64,000 nt of DNA from Bradyrhizobium sp. CCGUVB4N (GCF_024199945.1 NZ_JANADP010000001.1:5146001-5210000); one strand, 5' to 3'. Positions 26,615 through 36,430 are shown, counted from the stretch's first letter. Numbers and translations: made by a program. Notes: generated by a model not told the origin, from the letters alone.

Positions 26615-27556
26615 TCAGCCGGAGTGTCGCAAACGTTCGGGTATGGGATGCAGGTCGAGGGGACGGCCGGCCTTTGCGACCTGCCCCGGCACCTCATGTC
26701 CCACCAGCCCGGGCAATCCGAACGAGAGATCGATGAGGCGCTGCAGGTCGAGACCGGTCCGCAAGCCGATCTCGTGGCAGAGGTTGACGAGGTCTTCGGT
26801 ACAGACATTGCCGGTAGCGCCCGGCGCAAACGGACATCCGCCGAGGCCGCCCAGCGCGGCGTCAAAGCGGCGCGCGCCGGTGTCATAGGCCGCGAGGACA
26901 TTGACCAATCCGAGACCGCGCGTGTTGTGGAAGTGAAGCGTCAGCTTGCCCGCAGGGACCAGCAGCAAGACCTCGGCCACCAGCTGCGAGACCTGGTTGG
27001 GATTGGCCATGCCCGTGGTGTCGGCGAGCGTGATGCCGTCGACGTCGAGATCCAGATAGCGTTTGACGATATCGAGCACCCGTTCGAAGGGCTGCGCTCC
27101 TTCGAACGGACAGCCGAACGCCGTCGCAACGGTGGCATTGATCAGGGCGCCGCCCGCATGAGCCGGTTTCACGATCTCGGCAAGCGAGGCCAGCGACTGC
27201 CCGGGCGTCATGTTCATGTTGGCGCGATTGTGCGTCTCGCTCGCCGACATCACAAAATTGAGCTCGTCGGCACGCGCCGCCAGCGCCAGTTCGGCGCCCT
27301 TCCGGTTCGGGACCAACGCCGTGTAGATCGTGCCGGGATGCCGTTCGATTCCGGCAAACACCTCCGCAGCATCGCGCAGCGACGGGACGGCCGCGGGCGA
27401 AACGAAGGAGGAAACTTCAATGCGGCTGAATCCGATTGCAGAGAGCGAACTGATCAGCCGGATCTTTTCGCTGGTCTCGACCCATTTCGCTTCGATCTGC
27501 AGGCCGTCGCGCGGGGCGACTTCCTGGATCATGATATCCGCAGGCGTCACCGTCAT
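26615..27556 (-). CDS. Hydroxymethylglutaryl-CoA lyase-like enzyme
   Basis: A DRE-TIM/HMGL-type aldol lyase of 313 residues that would cleave a 3-hydroxy-3-methyl-type acyl-CoA to acetyl-CoA and a keto acid. Visible active-site elements are the metal/substrate Arg-Asp in EVAPRDGLQ (near residue 17), metal histidines in LHFHNTRG, and the HMG-CoA-lyase signature GLGGCPFAPGATGNV with its catalytic Cys. The start overlaps the CoA-transferase stop by 4 bp, indicating translational coupling. The true substrate may be HMG-CoA or another branched hydroxyacyl-CoA. Confidence 0.9.
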   Translation of the reverse strand: MTVTPADIMIQEVAPRDGLQIEAKWVETSEKIRLISSLSAIGFSRIEVSSFVSPAAVPSLRDAAEVFAGIERHPGTIYTALVPNRKGAELALAARADELNFVMSASETHNRANMNMTPGQSLASLAEIVKPAHAGGALINATVATAFGCPFEGAQPFERVLDIVKRYLDLDVDGITLADTTGMANPNQVSQLVAEVLLLVPAGKLTLHFHNTRGLGLVNVLAAYDTGARRFDAALGGLGGCPFAPGATGNVCTEDLVNLCHEIGLRTGLDLQRLIDLSFGLPGLVGHEVPGQVAKAGRPLDLHPIPERLRHSG

Positions 27557-28746
27557 TGCACCGCTCCGCTGCGGCGCAGCTGGGCGATATCGCCTGCCTG
27601 CAAGCCAAGCCTAGCGAGCACCTCGTCGGTGTGCTGCCCCAGCGTCGGCCCCGGCCATTTCACCGCACCGGGTGTCTCGGAGAGCTTCGGCGAAATGCCC
27701 GGCATCTTCACGGTCACGTCGCCCGGCAGTTCGGTCGGCAGGATCATCTCTCGGGCGACGTAGTGGGGATCGTCGACGATGTCGGCGACCGAATAGATCC
27801 GGCCCGCAGGAACATCGGCCGCATCGAGGCGCGCGAGGATCTCGTCCATCGTCTTCGTCGAGGTCCAGGCAGCGATGGCCGAATCGAGCAAGGCGTTGCT
27901 GCGAACCCGGCCGTCGTTGCTGGCAAGATCGGGATCGTCGGCCAGGTCCGGTCGGCCGACCACCTGCATCAGCCGCTTGAAGATCGCATCGCTATTGCCA
28001 GCGATGACGACGTGACGCCCGTCGGAGCTTGGATATGTATTGGAGGGACTGATGCCCGGCAGAGCGCCGCCGGTACGGGTCCTGACATGACCCATGAGGT
28101 CGTATTCCGGGACCAGGCTCTCCATCAGATTGAACACGCTTTCATAGAGCGAGACGTCGACGACCTGTCCGCGCCCCTGCCCCGTCTTGACACGCAGCAG
28201 CGACATCAGCGCGCCGATCACGCCGTGGAGCGAGGCAAGACTGTCGCCGATGCTGATGCCGACCCGCGCCGGCGGGCTATCCGGATCGCCCGTGGTGAAG
28301 CGCAAGCCCCCCATGGCTTCGCCGATCGCACCGAAGCCGGACCGGTCGCGATAAGGGCCGGTTTGCCCGTAGCCGGAGATGCGCACCAGCGTCAGGTCCG
28401 GGTTGAGCTTCGACAGCGCATCCCAGCCGAGGCCGAGCTTCTCGAGGCTGCCCGGCTTGAAATTCTCGATCACGACGTCGGCTTGCGCAGCCAGACGCAG
28501 CGCAACGTCGCGCCCCTCAGGCGACTTCAAATCGATCGCGATCGACTTCTTGTTGCGCGACTGCAGATACCACCAGAGCGATGTGCCCTGATGCAACTTG
28601 CGCCAAGAGCGCAGGGGATCGCCGCAGCCGGGCTGCTCGATCTTGATGACTTCGGCGCCGAACTCGGCGAACAGCCGCGCGGCAAACGGCGCAGCGATCA
28701 ATGTTCCGAGCTCGACGACTCGTATTCCGGATAATGGTCCGTCCAC
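27553..28746 (-). CDS. CaiB/BaiF family (class III) CoA-transferase
   Basis: Transfers CoA between carboxylic acids through an aspartyl-linked intermediate. The 397-residue length is typical. N-terminal GIRVVELGTLIAAPFAARLFAEFGAEVIKIE, the DVVIENFKPG segment, and the Asp-containing GDSLASLHGVIGALMSLL with TGQGRGQVVDVSLYES are all family marks. First gene of a three-gene operon with the lyase and the ACS transporter, and likely the step that activates the imported acid. A LysR gene lies 114 bp upstream on the same strand. Confidence 0.95.
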   Translation of the reverse strand: MDGPLSGIRVVELGTLIAAPFAARLFAEFGAEVIKIEQPGCGDPLRSWRKLHQGTSLWWYLQSRNKKSIAIDLKSPEGRDVALRLAAQADVVIENFKPGSLEKLGLGWDALSKLNPDLTLVRISGYGQTGPYRDRSGFGAIGEAMGGLRFTTGDPDSPPARVGISIGDSLASLHGVIGALMSLLRVKTGQGRGQVVDVSLYESVFNLMESLVPEYDLMGHVRTRTGGALPGISPSNTYPSSDGRHVVIAGNSDAIFKRLMQVVGRPDLADDPDLASNDGRVRSNALLDSAIAAWTSTKTMDEILARLDAADVPAGRIYSVADIVDDPHYVAREMILPTELPGDVTVKMPGISPKLSETPGAVKWPGPTLGQHTDEVLARLGLQAGDIAQLRRSGAVQ

Positions 28747-28860
28747 GTCTGGCGCTCCTCGATCTTCTTTGATCGTGGTGTCGCCGAGTGCGAGGTCCTA
28801 AGTCCAATATCCTTTGATGAACACGCGTTCGCGGATGACGAACGACATGAAGGGCCGCAA

Positions 28861-29820
28861 TCAGTGAGGTTTGGTTCCGGGCAATCGCAGATGATCGAGC
28901 ATCAGCTGGCTCGTCGCCGACAACCCCGCGGGATCCCTTGCCACCAGCACCAGTTCGCGATCGGCCCAGTCGTCACTCAGCTCGACCGCCGCCAGGTTCA
29001 TGCCGTGACTGAGCACCTCGAACGCACGATCAGGGATGAGGCCGATGCCCATACCGGCCTGCACCATCCGGCACACCGCATCGAAGCCGGGCACGTGAAC
29101 CCGCAGCCGGATCGACTTGCCGATCTGCTGCGCCGTGTATTGCGAGCGGAGATAGATCGAACTCGTTGCAAACAGGCCGACATGGTCGTAGTCGAGCGTG
29201 TCGGCAAACGAAACGTCTTTTGCCGATGCAAGCGGATGATCCGTGCGCACCACGATGACGAGGCGGTCGCGCCGATAGGAGAACCGCTCCAGCCCGCGCG
29301 TCGAAACGTCCGCCGAGCAGATGCCGATTTCGGCCACGCCCTCCTCGACACCGCGAACGACATCGGCGCTGGGACGTTCCTGCAGATCGAGCCGCACCAG
29401 CTCGTGCGAGCGAAAGAATCCGGGCAGATCGTCGGGGAGGAACTCGACGATTGACGACAGATTGGCCAGCATTCGCACATGACCGCGCACGCCTCGCGCG
29501 TGCTCGGCCATATCGACCGCGATCTTCTCGACATTGAGCAAGGTCACGCGCGCATGATGCAGCAGAGACTCGCCGGCGGGTGTCAGCGCCATGCCGGTCG
29601 GATGCCGCTCGAACAAGGCGACCTCTAGTACCTCCTCGAGATCATGCATACGCTTGCTGACCGCGGACGGCGCGATCGCCTCGCGCTGCGAGGCGCGCGT
29701 CAAATTGCCCTCTTCGCAGATGGCAATGAACAGCCGCAGCGTCGTGAGGTCGATCCGCCGGGTGATGTCGATCTTGGGCGCACCGCTCGTTGAGCGCGAC
29801 GATTGCGTTTTCTCTTGCAT
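28861..29820 (-). CDS. LysR-family transcriptional regulator
   Basis: A 319-residue LTTR: winged helix-turn-helix at about residues 22-82 (LTTLRLFIAICEEGNLTRASQREAIAPSAVSKRMHDLE, ...LFERHPTGMALTPAGE), then a periplasmic-binding-protein-like effector domain to the end. The longer frame upstream runs into the intergenic region and the divergent aminotransferase, so the MQEKTQ start is used. It may control the CoA-transferase operon downstream, the divergent aminotransferase (200 bp away), or both. Confidence 0.93.
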   Translation of the reverse strand: MQEKTQSSRSTSGAPKIDITRRIDLTTLRLFIAICEEGNLTRASQREAIAPSAVSKRMHDLEEVLEVALFERHPTGMALTPAGESLLHHARVTLLNVEKIAVDMAEHARGVRGHVRMLANLSSIVEFLPDDLPGFFRSHELVRLDLQERPSADVVRGVEEGVAEIGICSADVSTRGLERFSYRRDRLVIVVRTDHPLASAKDVSFADTLDYDHVGLFATSSIYLRSQYTAQQIGKSIRLRVHVPGFDAVCRMVQAGMGIGLIPDRAFEVLSHGMNLAAVELSDDWADRELVLVARDPAGLSATSQLMLDHLRLPGTKPH

Positions 29821-30022
29821 GATCGGTTTTCCGATCCGGGAGGATATAGCGTTCGCAGTCGCCGGATTTCTCAAATTCCCGGCCCAAAGTTGGCCGGATT
29901 GGAGTGGGATACCAAGACGAGGCGATAATTCGCGATTTTGTTCCAGGCGGTACGCGAGCTTGCTCGTACCCGCCATCGCGCCTAATTCATAGCACCGGGA
30001 TGGCAGAGGCGGAGACCAGCAC

Positions 30023-31201
30023 GTGATCGACATCGACCGAATACGAGCCGACACACCGGCGGCCTCCCGGCTCGCCTATCTCCACAACGCGGGCGCAGCG
30101 CTGATGCCGGCGCCGGTTGTTGCGGCGATGAAGCAACACATCGATCTCGAAAGCGAGATCGGAGGCTATGCGGCCGCCGACCGCGAGGCGCGCCGGCTCG
30201 ATTCAGTCTACGGCTCGATCGCGCGACTGCTGAATGCCGCGCCGGACGAGATCGCCCTCGTGGAGAACGCGACGGTCGCCTGGCAGATGGCATTCTACGC
30301 GCTTCCGTTTGGCAAGGGCGACCGCATCTTGACCGCAGAGGCGGAATACGCCGCCAACTATGTCGCATTCCTGCAGGTCGCCAGGCGCACGGGCGCGGTC
30401 ATCGACGTGGTGCCGAGCGATGCCAGCGGCGAGCTCGACATCGAGGCGCTGGAACGCATGATCGACGACCGCGTGAAGTTGATCGCCATTACCTGGGTTC
30501 CGACCAATGGCGGGCTGGTCAATCCCGCAGCCGCCGTCGGGAAGATCGCGCGAGCGCACGGCATCCCCTATCTGCTCGACGCCTGCCAGGCGGTCGGCCA
30601 GATGGAAGTCGACGTCGAGGCCATCGGCTGCGACATGCTGTCGGCCACGGGGCGCAAATTCCTGCGCGGTCCGCGTGGCACCGGCTTTCTCTACGTCCGC
30701 CGCGCGCTATTGCAGCACCTCGAGCCGCCGATGATTGATCACTTCGCCGCGCCCTGGATCTCGCGGGACGCTTATCAACTGCGCGACGATGCCCGCCGTT
30801 TCGAAACCTGGGAGAACAATTACGCGGCAAGACTTGGCCTCGGCGCGGCCGTCGACTACGCCCTCGCGATCGGCCTCGGCCGGATCGAGCAGCGCTGCCG
30901 CTGGCTTGCGGGCCGCCTGCGTAGCGGTCTCGCGTCCGTGCGCGGCGTCACGCTTCGCGACCTCGGACGCAGCCCCAGCGCCATCGTCAGCTTCACGATG
31001 GAGGGGCGTGAGGCGGATGCAATCGTCCGCAGCGCCGCCGCGGCCGGCATCACGATCGGCGCCTCGGATCCGTCGAGCACCCGCATCGATGCCGAAGTCC
31101 GCGCGCTGCCGGTGGTCGTGCGGGCGTCCCCGCATTACTACAACACGGAAGCCGAGATCGATCGGTTGATCGCCCACCTCGCGGGTCTGGCGCCGCGATA
31201 G
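30023..31201 (+). CDS. Class V PLP-dependent aminotransferase (SufS-like fold)
   Basis: A 392-residue fold-type I PLP enzyme. The Schiff-base lysine is Lys212 in SATGRKFLRGPRGTGFLYV, with the PLP-ring Asp/Gln pair in DACQAVGQ (Asp186, Gln189). No catalytic cysteine loop of a cysteine desulfurase is evident at the C-terminus, so a lyase, transaminase or epimerase role is more likely. GTG start, preceded by GGCGGAG. It is divergent from the LysR gene, whose product may regulate it. Confidence 0.88.
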   Translation: MIDIDRIRADTPAASRLAYLHNAGAALMPAPVVAAMKQHIDLESEIGGYAAADREARRLDSVYGSIARLLNAAPDEIALVENATVAWQMAFYALPFGKGDRILTAEAEYAANYVAFLQVARRTGAVIDVVPSDASGELDIEALERMIDDRVKLIAITWVPTNGGLVNPAAAVGKIARAHGIPYLLDACQAVGQMEVDVEAIGCDMLSATGRKFLRGPRGTGFLYVRRALLQHLEPPMIDHFAAPWISRDAYQLRDDARRFETWENNYAARLGLGAAVDYALAIGLGRIEQRCRWLAGRLRSGLASVRGVTLRDLGRSPSAIVSFTMEGREADAIVRSAAAAGITIGASDPSSTRIDAEVRALPVVVRASPHYYNTEAEIDRLIAHLAGLAPR

Positions 31202-31207
31202 CGGCGC

Positions 31208-32452
31208 TCAGGTGCAGCGCGCGCTCAGCCCGGATGCGCCGAGCTTGGCCATGACCTCGTCGAGATGCGCGCTGTCGCGGGTCTCGATGACGAGTTGCAG
31301 CAGCGTCGCCTTGGCCGGAAGGTCGGAGAAGGTCCGCTGGTGCGAGACCTCGATGATGTTGGCGCCGGCTTCCGCCAGCAGTGCGGCGACCGCCGCCAAC
31401 TGGCCCGGCCTGTCGGGAATATCGAGCGAGAGCTGGGTCAGCCGTCCCTCGCGCGCGAGTTCGCGCGTCAGCACCGAGGCGATCAGCCTGGTGTCGATGT
31501 TGCCGCCGCTCAGGACCAGACCAACCTTCGCGCCGGCAAAACGCGTGGGATCAGACATGATCGCCGCAAGGCCCGCGGCGCCGGCGCCCTCGACGACGGT
31601 CTTCTCGATCGAAATCAGGGTTGCGACCGCGCGCTCGAGCTCGGCTTCGTTGACGAGCGCGATGTCGTCGACCAGGGCGCGGACGATTTCAGTGGTGATC
31701 TTGCCCGGCGATTTGACTGCGATGCCTTCGGCGAGCGTATCGCCCCGCGCGGGCAGATTGCCGCCATGGACGGCATTGTACATCGAGGGATAGAGCCAGG
31801 CCTCGACACCCAGGATCCGCAGCGACGGCTTGATCGATTTCGCCGCAATGGCGATGCCGCTGATCAGGCCACCGCCGCCGATCGGGACGACCAATGTGTC
31901 GAGCTCCGGCACCGCCTTGAGCATCTCAAGCCCCACCGTGCCCTGCCCCGCAATGACCAGGGGGTCGTCGTAGGGGTGGACGAAGATCATGCCGCGGGCC
32001 TCGCCGTGGCTGCGTGCGAACGTAGCCGCCTCCTCCAGCGTCGCGCCGGTGACGACCACCTCGGCACCATGATGCCTGGTATTCTCGACCTTCACCATCG
32101 GCGTGCCCACCGGCATCACGATCGTGGCGGGAATGCCGAGCCGCTTGGCATGATAGGCCACGCCCTGCGCGTGGTTGCCCGCCGACATGGCGACGACGCC
32201 GCGCGCACGCTCCTCCGGCGTCAGCGCCGTGAGCCGGTTCAGCGCCCCACGCTCCTTGAACGATGAGGTGAACTGGAGGTTCTCGAACTTGAGCCAGAGG
32301 TCGCAGCCGCAGATGTTGCTGAGCGTCCGGCTGTAGCTGCAGGGAGTCTCGACGACGGCGCCGCGGATCGTCTCGGCAGCAGCTTGAATGTCACGAGCTG
32401 CGACCGGAAGGCCGCTCAGATCGGGGATTGCGGTTTGGGACAATTCAGCCAT
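31208..32452 (-). CDS. ilvA: Threonine ammonia-lyase with C-terminal ACT domain
   Basis: Deaminates threonine (and probably serine) to 2-oxobutyrate using PLP. The 414-residue protein has the PLP lysine Lys66 in FTSSFKERGAL, the phosphate-binding GGGGLISG loop, the SAGNHAQGVAYHA motif, and a C-terminal ACT domain from about residue 335 (LSLDIPDRPGQLAAVAALLAEAGANIIEVSHQR) for allosteric control. This is the medium form with one ACT domain. Whether it serves isoleucine synthesis or threonine catabolism is not decided by the sequence. The MAELSQ start replaces a longer frame. Confidence 0.93.
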   Translation of the reverse strand: MAELSQTAIPDLSGLPVAARDIQAAAETIRGAVVETPCSYSRTLSNICGCDLWLKFENLQFTSSFKERGALNRLTALTPEERARGVVAMSAGNHAQGVAYHAKRLGIPATIVMPVGTPMVKVENTRHHGAEVVVTGATLEEAATFARSHGEARGMIFVHPYDDPLVIAGQGTVGLEMLKAVPELDTLVVPIGGGGLISGIAIAAKSIKPSLRILGVEAWLYPSMYNAVHGGNLPARGDTLAEGIAVKSPGKITTEIVRALVDDIALVNEAELERAVATLISIEKTVVEGAGAAGLAAIMSDPTRFAGAKVGLVLSGGNIDTRLIASVLTRELAREGRLTQLSLDIPDRPGQLAAVAALLAEAGANIIEVSHQRTFSDLPAKATLLQLVIETRDSAHLDEVMAKLGASGLSARCT

Positions 32453-32497
32453 GGGACAGCATAGAGCATTCGGCCGCCTCGGGCGATAAGCCAACCG

Positions 32498-33361
32498 CTA
32501 TTTGGTAAATTCCCGGGATCGTGAAGCCCGCCACAGCGTCCAAAGCGTGCGCAACCGCGACACCGGCTGCGGCGCGAAGGGATTGCGCCCCGGCCGCACC
32601 AGGCGATCGAGATCAGCCCGCGCCTGGCCTAGCGGCAGGAACGCTGCCCGCGCCGACGGTGCCACCTGCGCCAGCAGCGATGAGGCCGTCGCCAGATGCC
32701 GCCGGGCTTCGCCGATGAGCTGGTCCAGCACGGCATTCAGATGGGGCGTCTGTTTGCCGGCGAACACATCCTCGATGGCACAGCCATGGCCGGTCAGGAA
32801 TTGCTGCGGCAGGAACAATTGTCGATGGGTCGAGTCCCGCGGCAGGTTCGCGATCACCTGCACGATGCCCTGCGCCAGCCCGGCATGCCGCGCGAGGTGC
32901 TCGCTCGCATCCGAAGCTTCGCCCATGATCCGCGCCGCGAGCGCGAACAAGGCCGAAGAGGTCGCCGCCAGATAGCCTTCCAGCGCCGTCATGGTCGGCA
33001 TCGGATCGTTGTAGAGATCGAATTGGTGCTCGTCGACGAGCAGCGACAACGGCTCGACCGGTAGGTCAAAGTCCCGGATCGCACGCAGCAGCTCGGCCGC
33101 CACCGGATTGCCCTCGGCGCTGCCGTGAACGAGGCCCGAGAACAGATCGGTCCACCATTGAAAGCGGATTTCGCCGGGCAAGGGCTGGCTCACCTGGTCG
33201 CGGACCCGAACGATCTCGACATTGAAGGCGTAGAGCGCCAGCAGCGCCCGACGTTCGGCGGCTGGCGCGAAGAGGGTTGCGGCATAGCGCGGAAAGTCAT
33301 GGCTGCGCACGAGGTCGGCGCAGAACGTCACGGTGTCGGGCGGCGTCGCAGCGCTGCTCAT
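32498..33361 (-). CDS. Squalene/phytoene-synthase-like protein, NDUFAF6-like
   Basis: A 287-residue all-helical protein of the trans-isoprenyl diphosphate synthase superfamily. The regions that hold the metal-binding DDxxD motifs in true synthases are altered (VRDQVSQPLPGEIRFQWW and DEHQFDLYNDPMP), whereas AGLAQGIVQVIANLPRD is conserved. This pattern fits the group that includes the eukaryotic complex I assembly factor NDUFAF6 rather than a terpene synthase. It overlaps the Mth938-domain gene by 4 bp and ends the yajC-secDF operon. Role in complex I assembly is inference. Confidence 0.82.
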   Translation of the reverse strand: MSSAATPPDTVTFCADLVRSHDFPRYAATLFAPAAERRALLALYAFNVEIVRVRDQVSQPLPGEIRFQWWTDLFSGLVHGSAEGNPVAAELLRAIRDFDLPVEPLSLLVDEHQFDLYNDPMPTMTALEGYLAATSSALFALAARIMGEASDASEHLARHAGLAQGIVQVIANLPRDSTHRQLFLPQQFLTGHGCAIEDVFAGKQTPHLNAVLDQLIGEARRHLATASSLLAQVAPSARAAFLPLGQARADLDRLVRPGRNPFAPQPVSRLRTLWTLWRASRSREFTK

Positions 33362-33741
33362 GGCACGGCAATCAGCGCAGCCGCAACGCGGCGCCGTTCG
33401 CCGATCATGATGTTGTAGGTGCGCACCGCCGGCCCGGTTTGCATAGTGTCCAGCACCACCCTCACCGCCTTCAGCGCCTGGCGCAGCTCCGGCGGCGGCA
33501 GCCAGACGCCGGTTCCGGTCCCGACCAGAAGCGTGTCGATGCTGTTGGCGGCCGTGAACACCCGATCCAGCGAATAGCGATCGATCTTGGTGGGATCCGT
33601 CACGTCCCAGGCCCAGATCGCGTCAGGCAGGCACAGCAGCGAGCCCCGGTGCGACATGCCGGCAAAGGCAAACCCGCCCTTGCCATAGGCCTCGATCGGC
33701 GCCGAGCGCGGGAAATGGGGAGCGTTGGGGTCGCCGGCCAT
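33358..33741 (-). CDS. Mth938-domain protein, NDUFAF3-like
   Basis: A 127-residue protein of the Mth938/DUF498 fold. Key segments are P.EAYGKGGFAFAGMSHRGSLLCLPDAIWAWDVTDPTKI and DTLLVGTGTGVWLPPPELRQALKA, with the conserved glycine-rich loop. The mitochondrial homologue NDUFAF3 is a complex I assembly factor. The gene lies 60 bp after secF and overlaps the phytoene-synthase-like gene, so export and respiratory-complex assembly functions appear linked in one transcript. Confidence 0.88.
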   Translation of the reverse strand: MAGDPNAPHFPRSAPIEAYGKGGFAFAGMSHRGSLLCLPDAIWAWDVTDPTKIDRYSLDRVFTAANSIDTLLVGTGTGVWLPPPELRQALKAVRVVLDTMQTGPAVRTYNIMIGERRRVAAALIAVP

Positions 33742-33801
33742 GAGCTTCGTCCGAATGAGCCTATTGCCCTCGCAAACTCATGCGAGGGCATACGGTTCGG
33801 A

Positions 33802-34821
33802 TCATGCCTTGTTTTTCTTCGCCGGCGGAGCCTCTTCCTTCGCATCTTCACGATGCTCGCCGACGCCGAGATAGATCAGAATCGGCGCTGCGATGAAGAT
33901 CGAGGTGTAGGTGCCGACCAGCACCACGCCGAACATCATGACGGCCGTGAAGCTGTGGATGGCATGACCGCCGAACAGCAGCAGCGCCAGCAGCGCCAGC
34001 GTCACCGTGAAGTGGGTGATGATCGAGCGCGACAGCGTCGAGTTGATGGATTCGTTGAGGAGCTGCGGCATCGGCATCTTCTTGTAGCGCCGCAGCATTT
34101 CACGGATGCGGTCATAGATGACGACGGTGTCGTTGAGCGAATAGCCGAGAATCGTCAGGAGCGCCGCGATGCTGGTCAGGTCGAAGTCGACCTGGCTGAT
34201 CGACATGAAGCCGATGGTCAGCACGATGTCGTGCACGTTGGCGATCATTGCACCGAGCGCGAACTGCCATTCGAACCGGAACCAGAGATAGACCAGGATC
34301 GAGACGATCGCGAGCATCAGGCCGATCATGCCGAACGCCAGCAGCTCGCCGGAGACGCGTGGCCCGACAACTTCGACGCGGCGATATTCGACGGTATCGC
34401 CGAGCGCGCCACGGACCTTCTGCACGGCCTCCTGCTGGGCGGCATCGCCGCCCGGCTGCTCCGCGACGCGGATCAGGACGTTCTCGGGACCGCCAAACTG
34501 CTGCAACTGGACTTCGCCGAGACGCAGGGCATCCAGCGTCGTGCGCATCGCCGCGATGTCGGCGGTACCCGACTTCGCCTTGACCTCCAGCAGCGTGCCG
34601 CCGCGGAAATCGATGCCGAAATTCAGGCCATGGGTGAAGAACAACGTGATAGCGAGAATCGACAACGCGGCCGAGATCGGGAAGCTGATGCGGCGGAAGC
34701 GCGTGAAATCGAAATGCGTATCGTCGGGGACGATGCGCAGCGACGGCAGCCAGCCGAACACCGAGACCACGGTAAGGACGGCGATCAGGATGCCGAGCCC
34801 GATGAGAACGTAGTGAGTCAC
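33802..34821 (-). CDS. secF: Protein translocase subunit SecF
   Basis: Proton-motive-force-driven auxiliary subunit of the Sec translocon, an RND-family membrane protein. 339 residues with six transmembrane helices. The first periplasmic domain begins with the signature LNFGIDFRGGTLLEVK, and the C-terminal half has the SINQVDFDLTSIAALLTILGYSLNDTVVIYDRIRE-type motif (here SISQVDFD...), with the conserved Asp and Arg. Ten bp after secD on the same strand. Confidence 0.97.
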   Translation of the reverse strand: MTHYVLIGLGILIAVLTVVSVFGWLPSLRIVPDDTHFDFTRFRRISFPISAALSILAITLFFTHGLNFGIDFRGGTLLEVKAKSGTADIAAMRTTLDALRLGEVQLQQFGGPENVLIRVAEQPGGDAAQQEAVQKVRGALGDTVEYRRVEVVGPRVSGELLAFGMIGLMLAIVSILVYLWFRFEWQFALGAMIANVHDIVLTIGFMSISQVDFDLTSIAALLTILGYSLNDTVVIYDRIREMLRRYKKMPMPQLLNESINSTLSRSIITHFTVTLALLALLLFGGHAIHSFTAVMMFGVVLVGTYTSIFIAAPILIYLGVGEHREDAKEEAPPAKKNKA

Positions 34822-34831
34822 GATCAGGCTC

Positions 34832-36430
34832 CTAGATCGGCACGTTCTGCGGCCGCTTCCACCGCACCCACCAGGCCACGATCAGCCGGGTCAGCGTGAA
34901 GGCGGTGAACACCGTGGTGATGATGCCGATGCCGAGCGTCACGGCAAAGCCGCGCACCGGGCCGGTGCCGATGTAGAACAGCACCGCAGCGGCGATGAAG
35001 GTGGTGATGTTGGAATCGAGGATGGTCGCAAGCGCCCGCTTGAAGCCGGCGTCGATCGCCGAAATCGCGTTGCGGCCGCCGCGCAGCTCTTCGCGGATGC
35101 GCTCGTAGATCAGCACGTTGCTATCGACCGCGATGCCGACGGTGAGCACGATGCCGGCGATGCCGGGCAGCGTCAGCGTGGCATTGAGCAGCGACAACAG
35201 GCCGAAGATCATGGCGACATTGACGGCCACCGCGATGTTGGCGAACACGCCGAACAGCCGGTAGGTCAACAGCATGAACACGATGACCATGATCGAGCCG
35301 ACATAGGCTGCAAGCTCGCCCTTCTCGATCGAATCCTGGCCGAGGCCCGGACCGACGGTGCGTTCCTCGACCACCGTGAGCGGCGCCGGCAGCGCGCCGG
35401 CGCGCATCAGGATCGCAAGATCGTTGGCGGACTGGACCGTGAAGTTGCCTGAAATCTGCCCCTGTCCGCCCGTGATGGGCTCGCGGATGACCGGTGCCGA
35501 GATCACCTCGTTGTCGAGCACGATCGCGAACGGCAGCCCTACGTTCTCTTGCGTGGCCTGCGCGAATTTGCGCGCCCCGGTGGAGTTGAAGCGGAAGGAG
35601 ACGATCGGCTCGTTGGTGCGCTGGTCAAATCCAGGCTGCGCATCGGTGAGCTCGGCGCCGGAGACCAGCACCTGCTTCTTGACGACGTACGGCACCTTCG
35701 GCGAGCTCTGGCTCATCAGGAGCTCGGAGTCCGGCGGCACGCCACCGCGCTGCGCCTGATCCGCCGGCACCGAGGTGTCGACCATCCGGAATTCCATCTT
35801 CGCGGTCTTGCCGAGCAGCTCTTTCAGATGCGTCGGATCCTGAAGACCCGGGACCTGAACCAGGATGCGGTCGGTGCCCTGACGCTGGATCACCGGCTCG
35901 ACGGTGCCGAGCTCGTTGACGCGGCGTTCGACGATCTGGATCGACTGCTCGATGGTCTTGCGCATGCGCTCGACCATGGCAGGCTGCGACAGTGCCAAGC
36001 GGATCAAGCCGCCGCCGGCATCAGAGATGTCGAGATCACGCTGGGCGCTCGACCCGAGCAGACCGCCGATCGGCTGTGAGAGCTCACGCAGCTTGGTCAG
36101 CGCAGCCTGGAGGTCGGTATCCTTGACCCGGACCTCGACGGCGTCGCCGCGGGTCACGAGGCCGGTATAGCCGATCTTGGCCTCGCGCAGCGAGCGGCGG
36201 ACGTCGTCGCGCACCTGATCGAGCTTTTCCTTCTTGACGTAGTTGGCATCGACCTCGAGCAGCAGATAGGAGCCGCCCTGAAGGTCGAGGCCGAGCACCA
36301 GCCGGCGCTGTGCCCAGGCCGGCCACGTCTTGACCTGCGCCTCGGGGAAGAAGTTCGGGACCGCGCAGAGGCACACGATCAGCGCCGTCAGGATGATCCC
36401 GAGCGCCCTCCACCGCGTGAAATACAACAT
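34832..36430 (-). CDS. secD: Protein translocase subunit SecD
   Basis: Partner of SecF in late Sec translocation. The 532-residue protein has an N-terminal transmembrane helix, the GLDLQGGSYLLLEVD signature at about residues 48-62, a large periplasmic P1 domain, and five C-terminal transmembrane helices. The C-terminal motif GMAVDSNVLIYERIREEL is present as GIAVDSNVLIYERIREEL. Second gene of yajC-secD-secF; 49 bp separate it from yajC. Confidence 0.97.
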   Translation of the reverse strand: MLYFTRWRALGIILTALIVCLCAVPNFFPEAQVKTWPAWAQRRLVLGLDLQGGSYLLLEVDANYVKKEKLDQVRDDVRRSLREAKIGYTGLVTRGDAVEVRVKDTDLQAALTKLRELSQPIGGLLGSSAQRDLDISDAGGGLIRLALSQPAMVERMRKTIEQSIQIVERRVNELGTVEPVIQRQGTDRILVQVPGLQDPTHLKELLGKTAKMEFRMVDTSVPADQAQRGGVPPDSELLMSQSSPKVPYVVKKQVLVSGAELTDAQPGFDQRTNEPIVSFRFNSTGARKFAQATQENVGLPFAIVLDNEVISAPVIREPITGGQGQISGNFTVQSANDLAILMRAGALPAPLTVVEERTVGPGLGQDSIEKGELAAYVGSIMVIVFMLLTYRLFGVFANIAVAVNVAMIFGLLSLLNATLTLPGIAGIVLTVGIAVDSNVLIYERIREELRGGRNAISAIDAGFKRALATILDSNITTFIAAAVLFYIGTGPVRGFAVTLGIGIITTVFTAFTLTRLIVAWWVRWKRPQNVPI

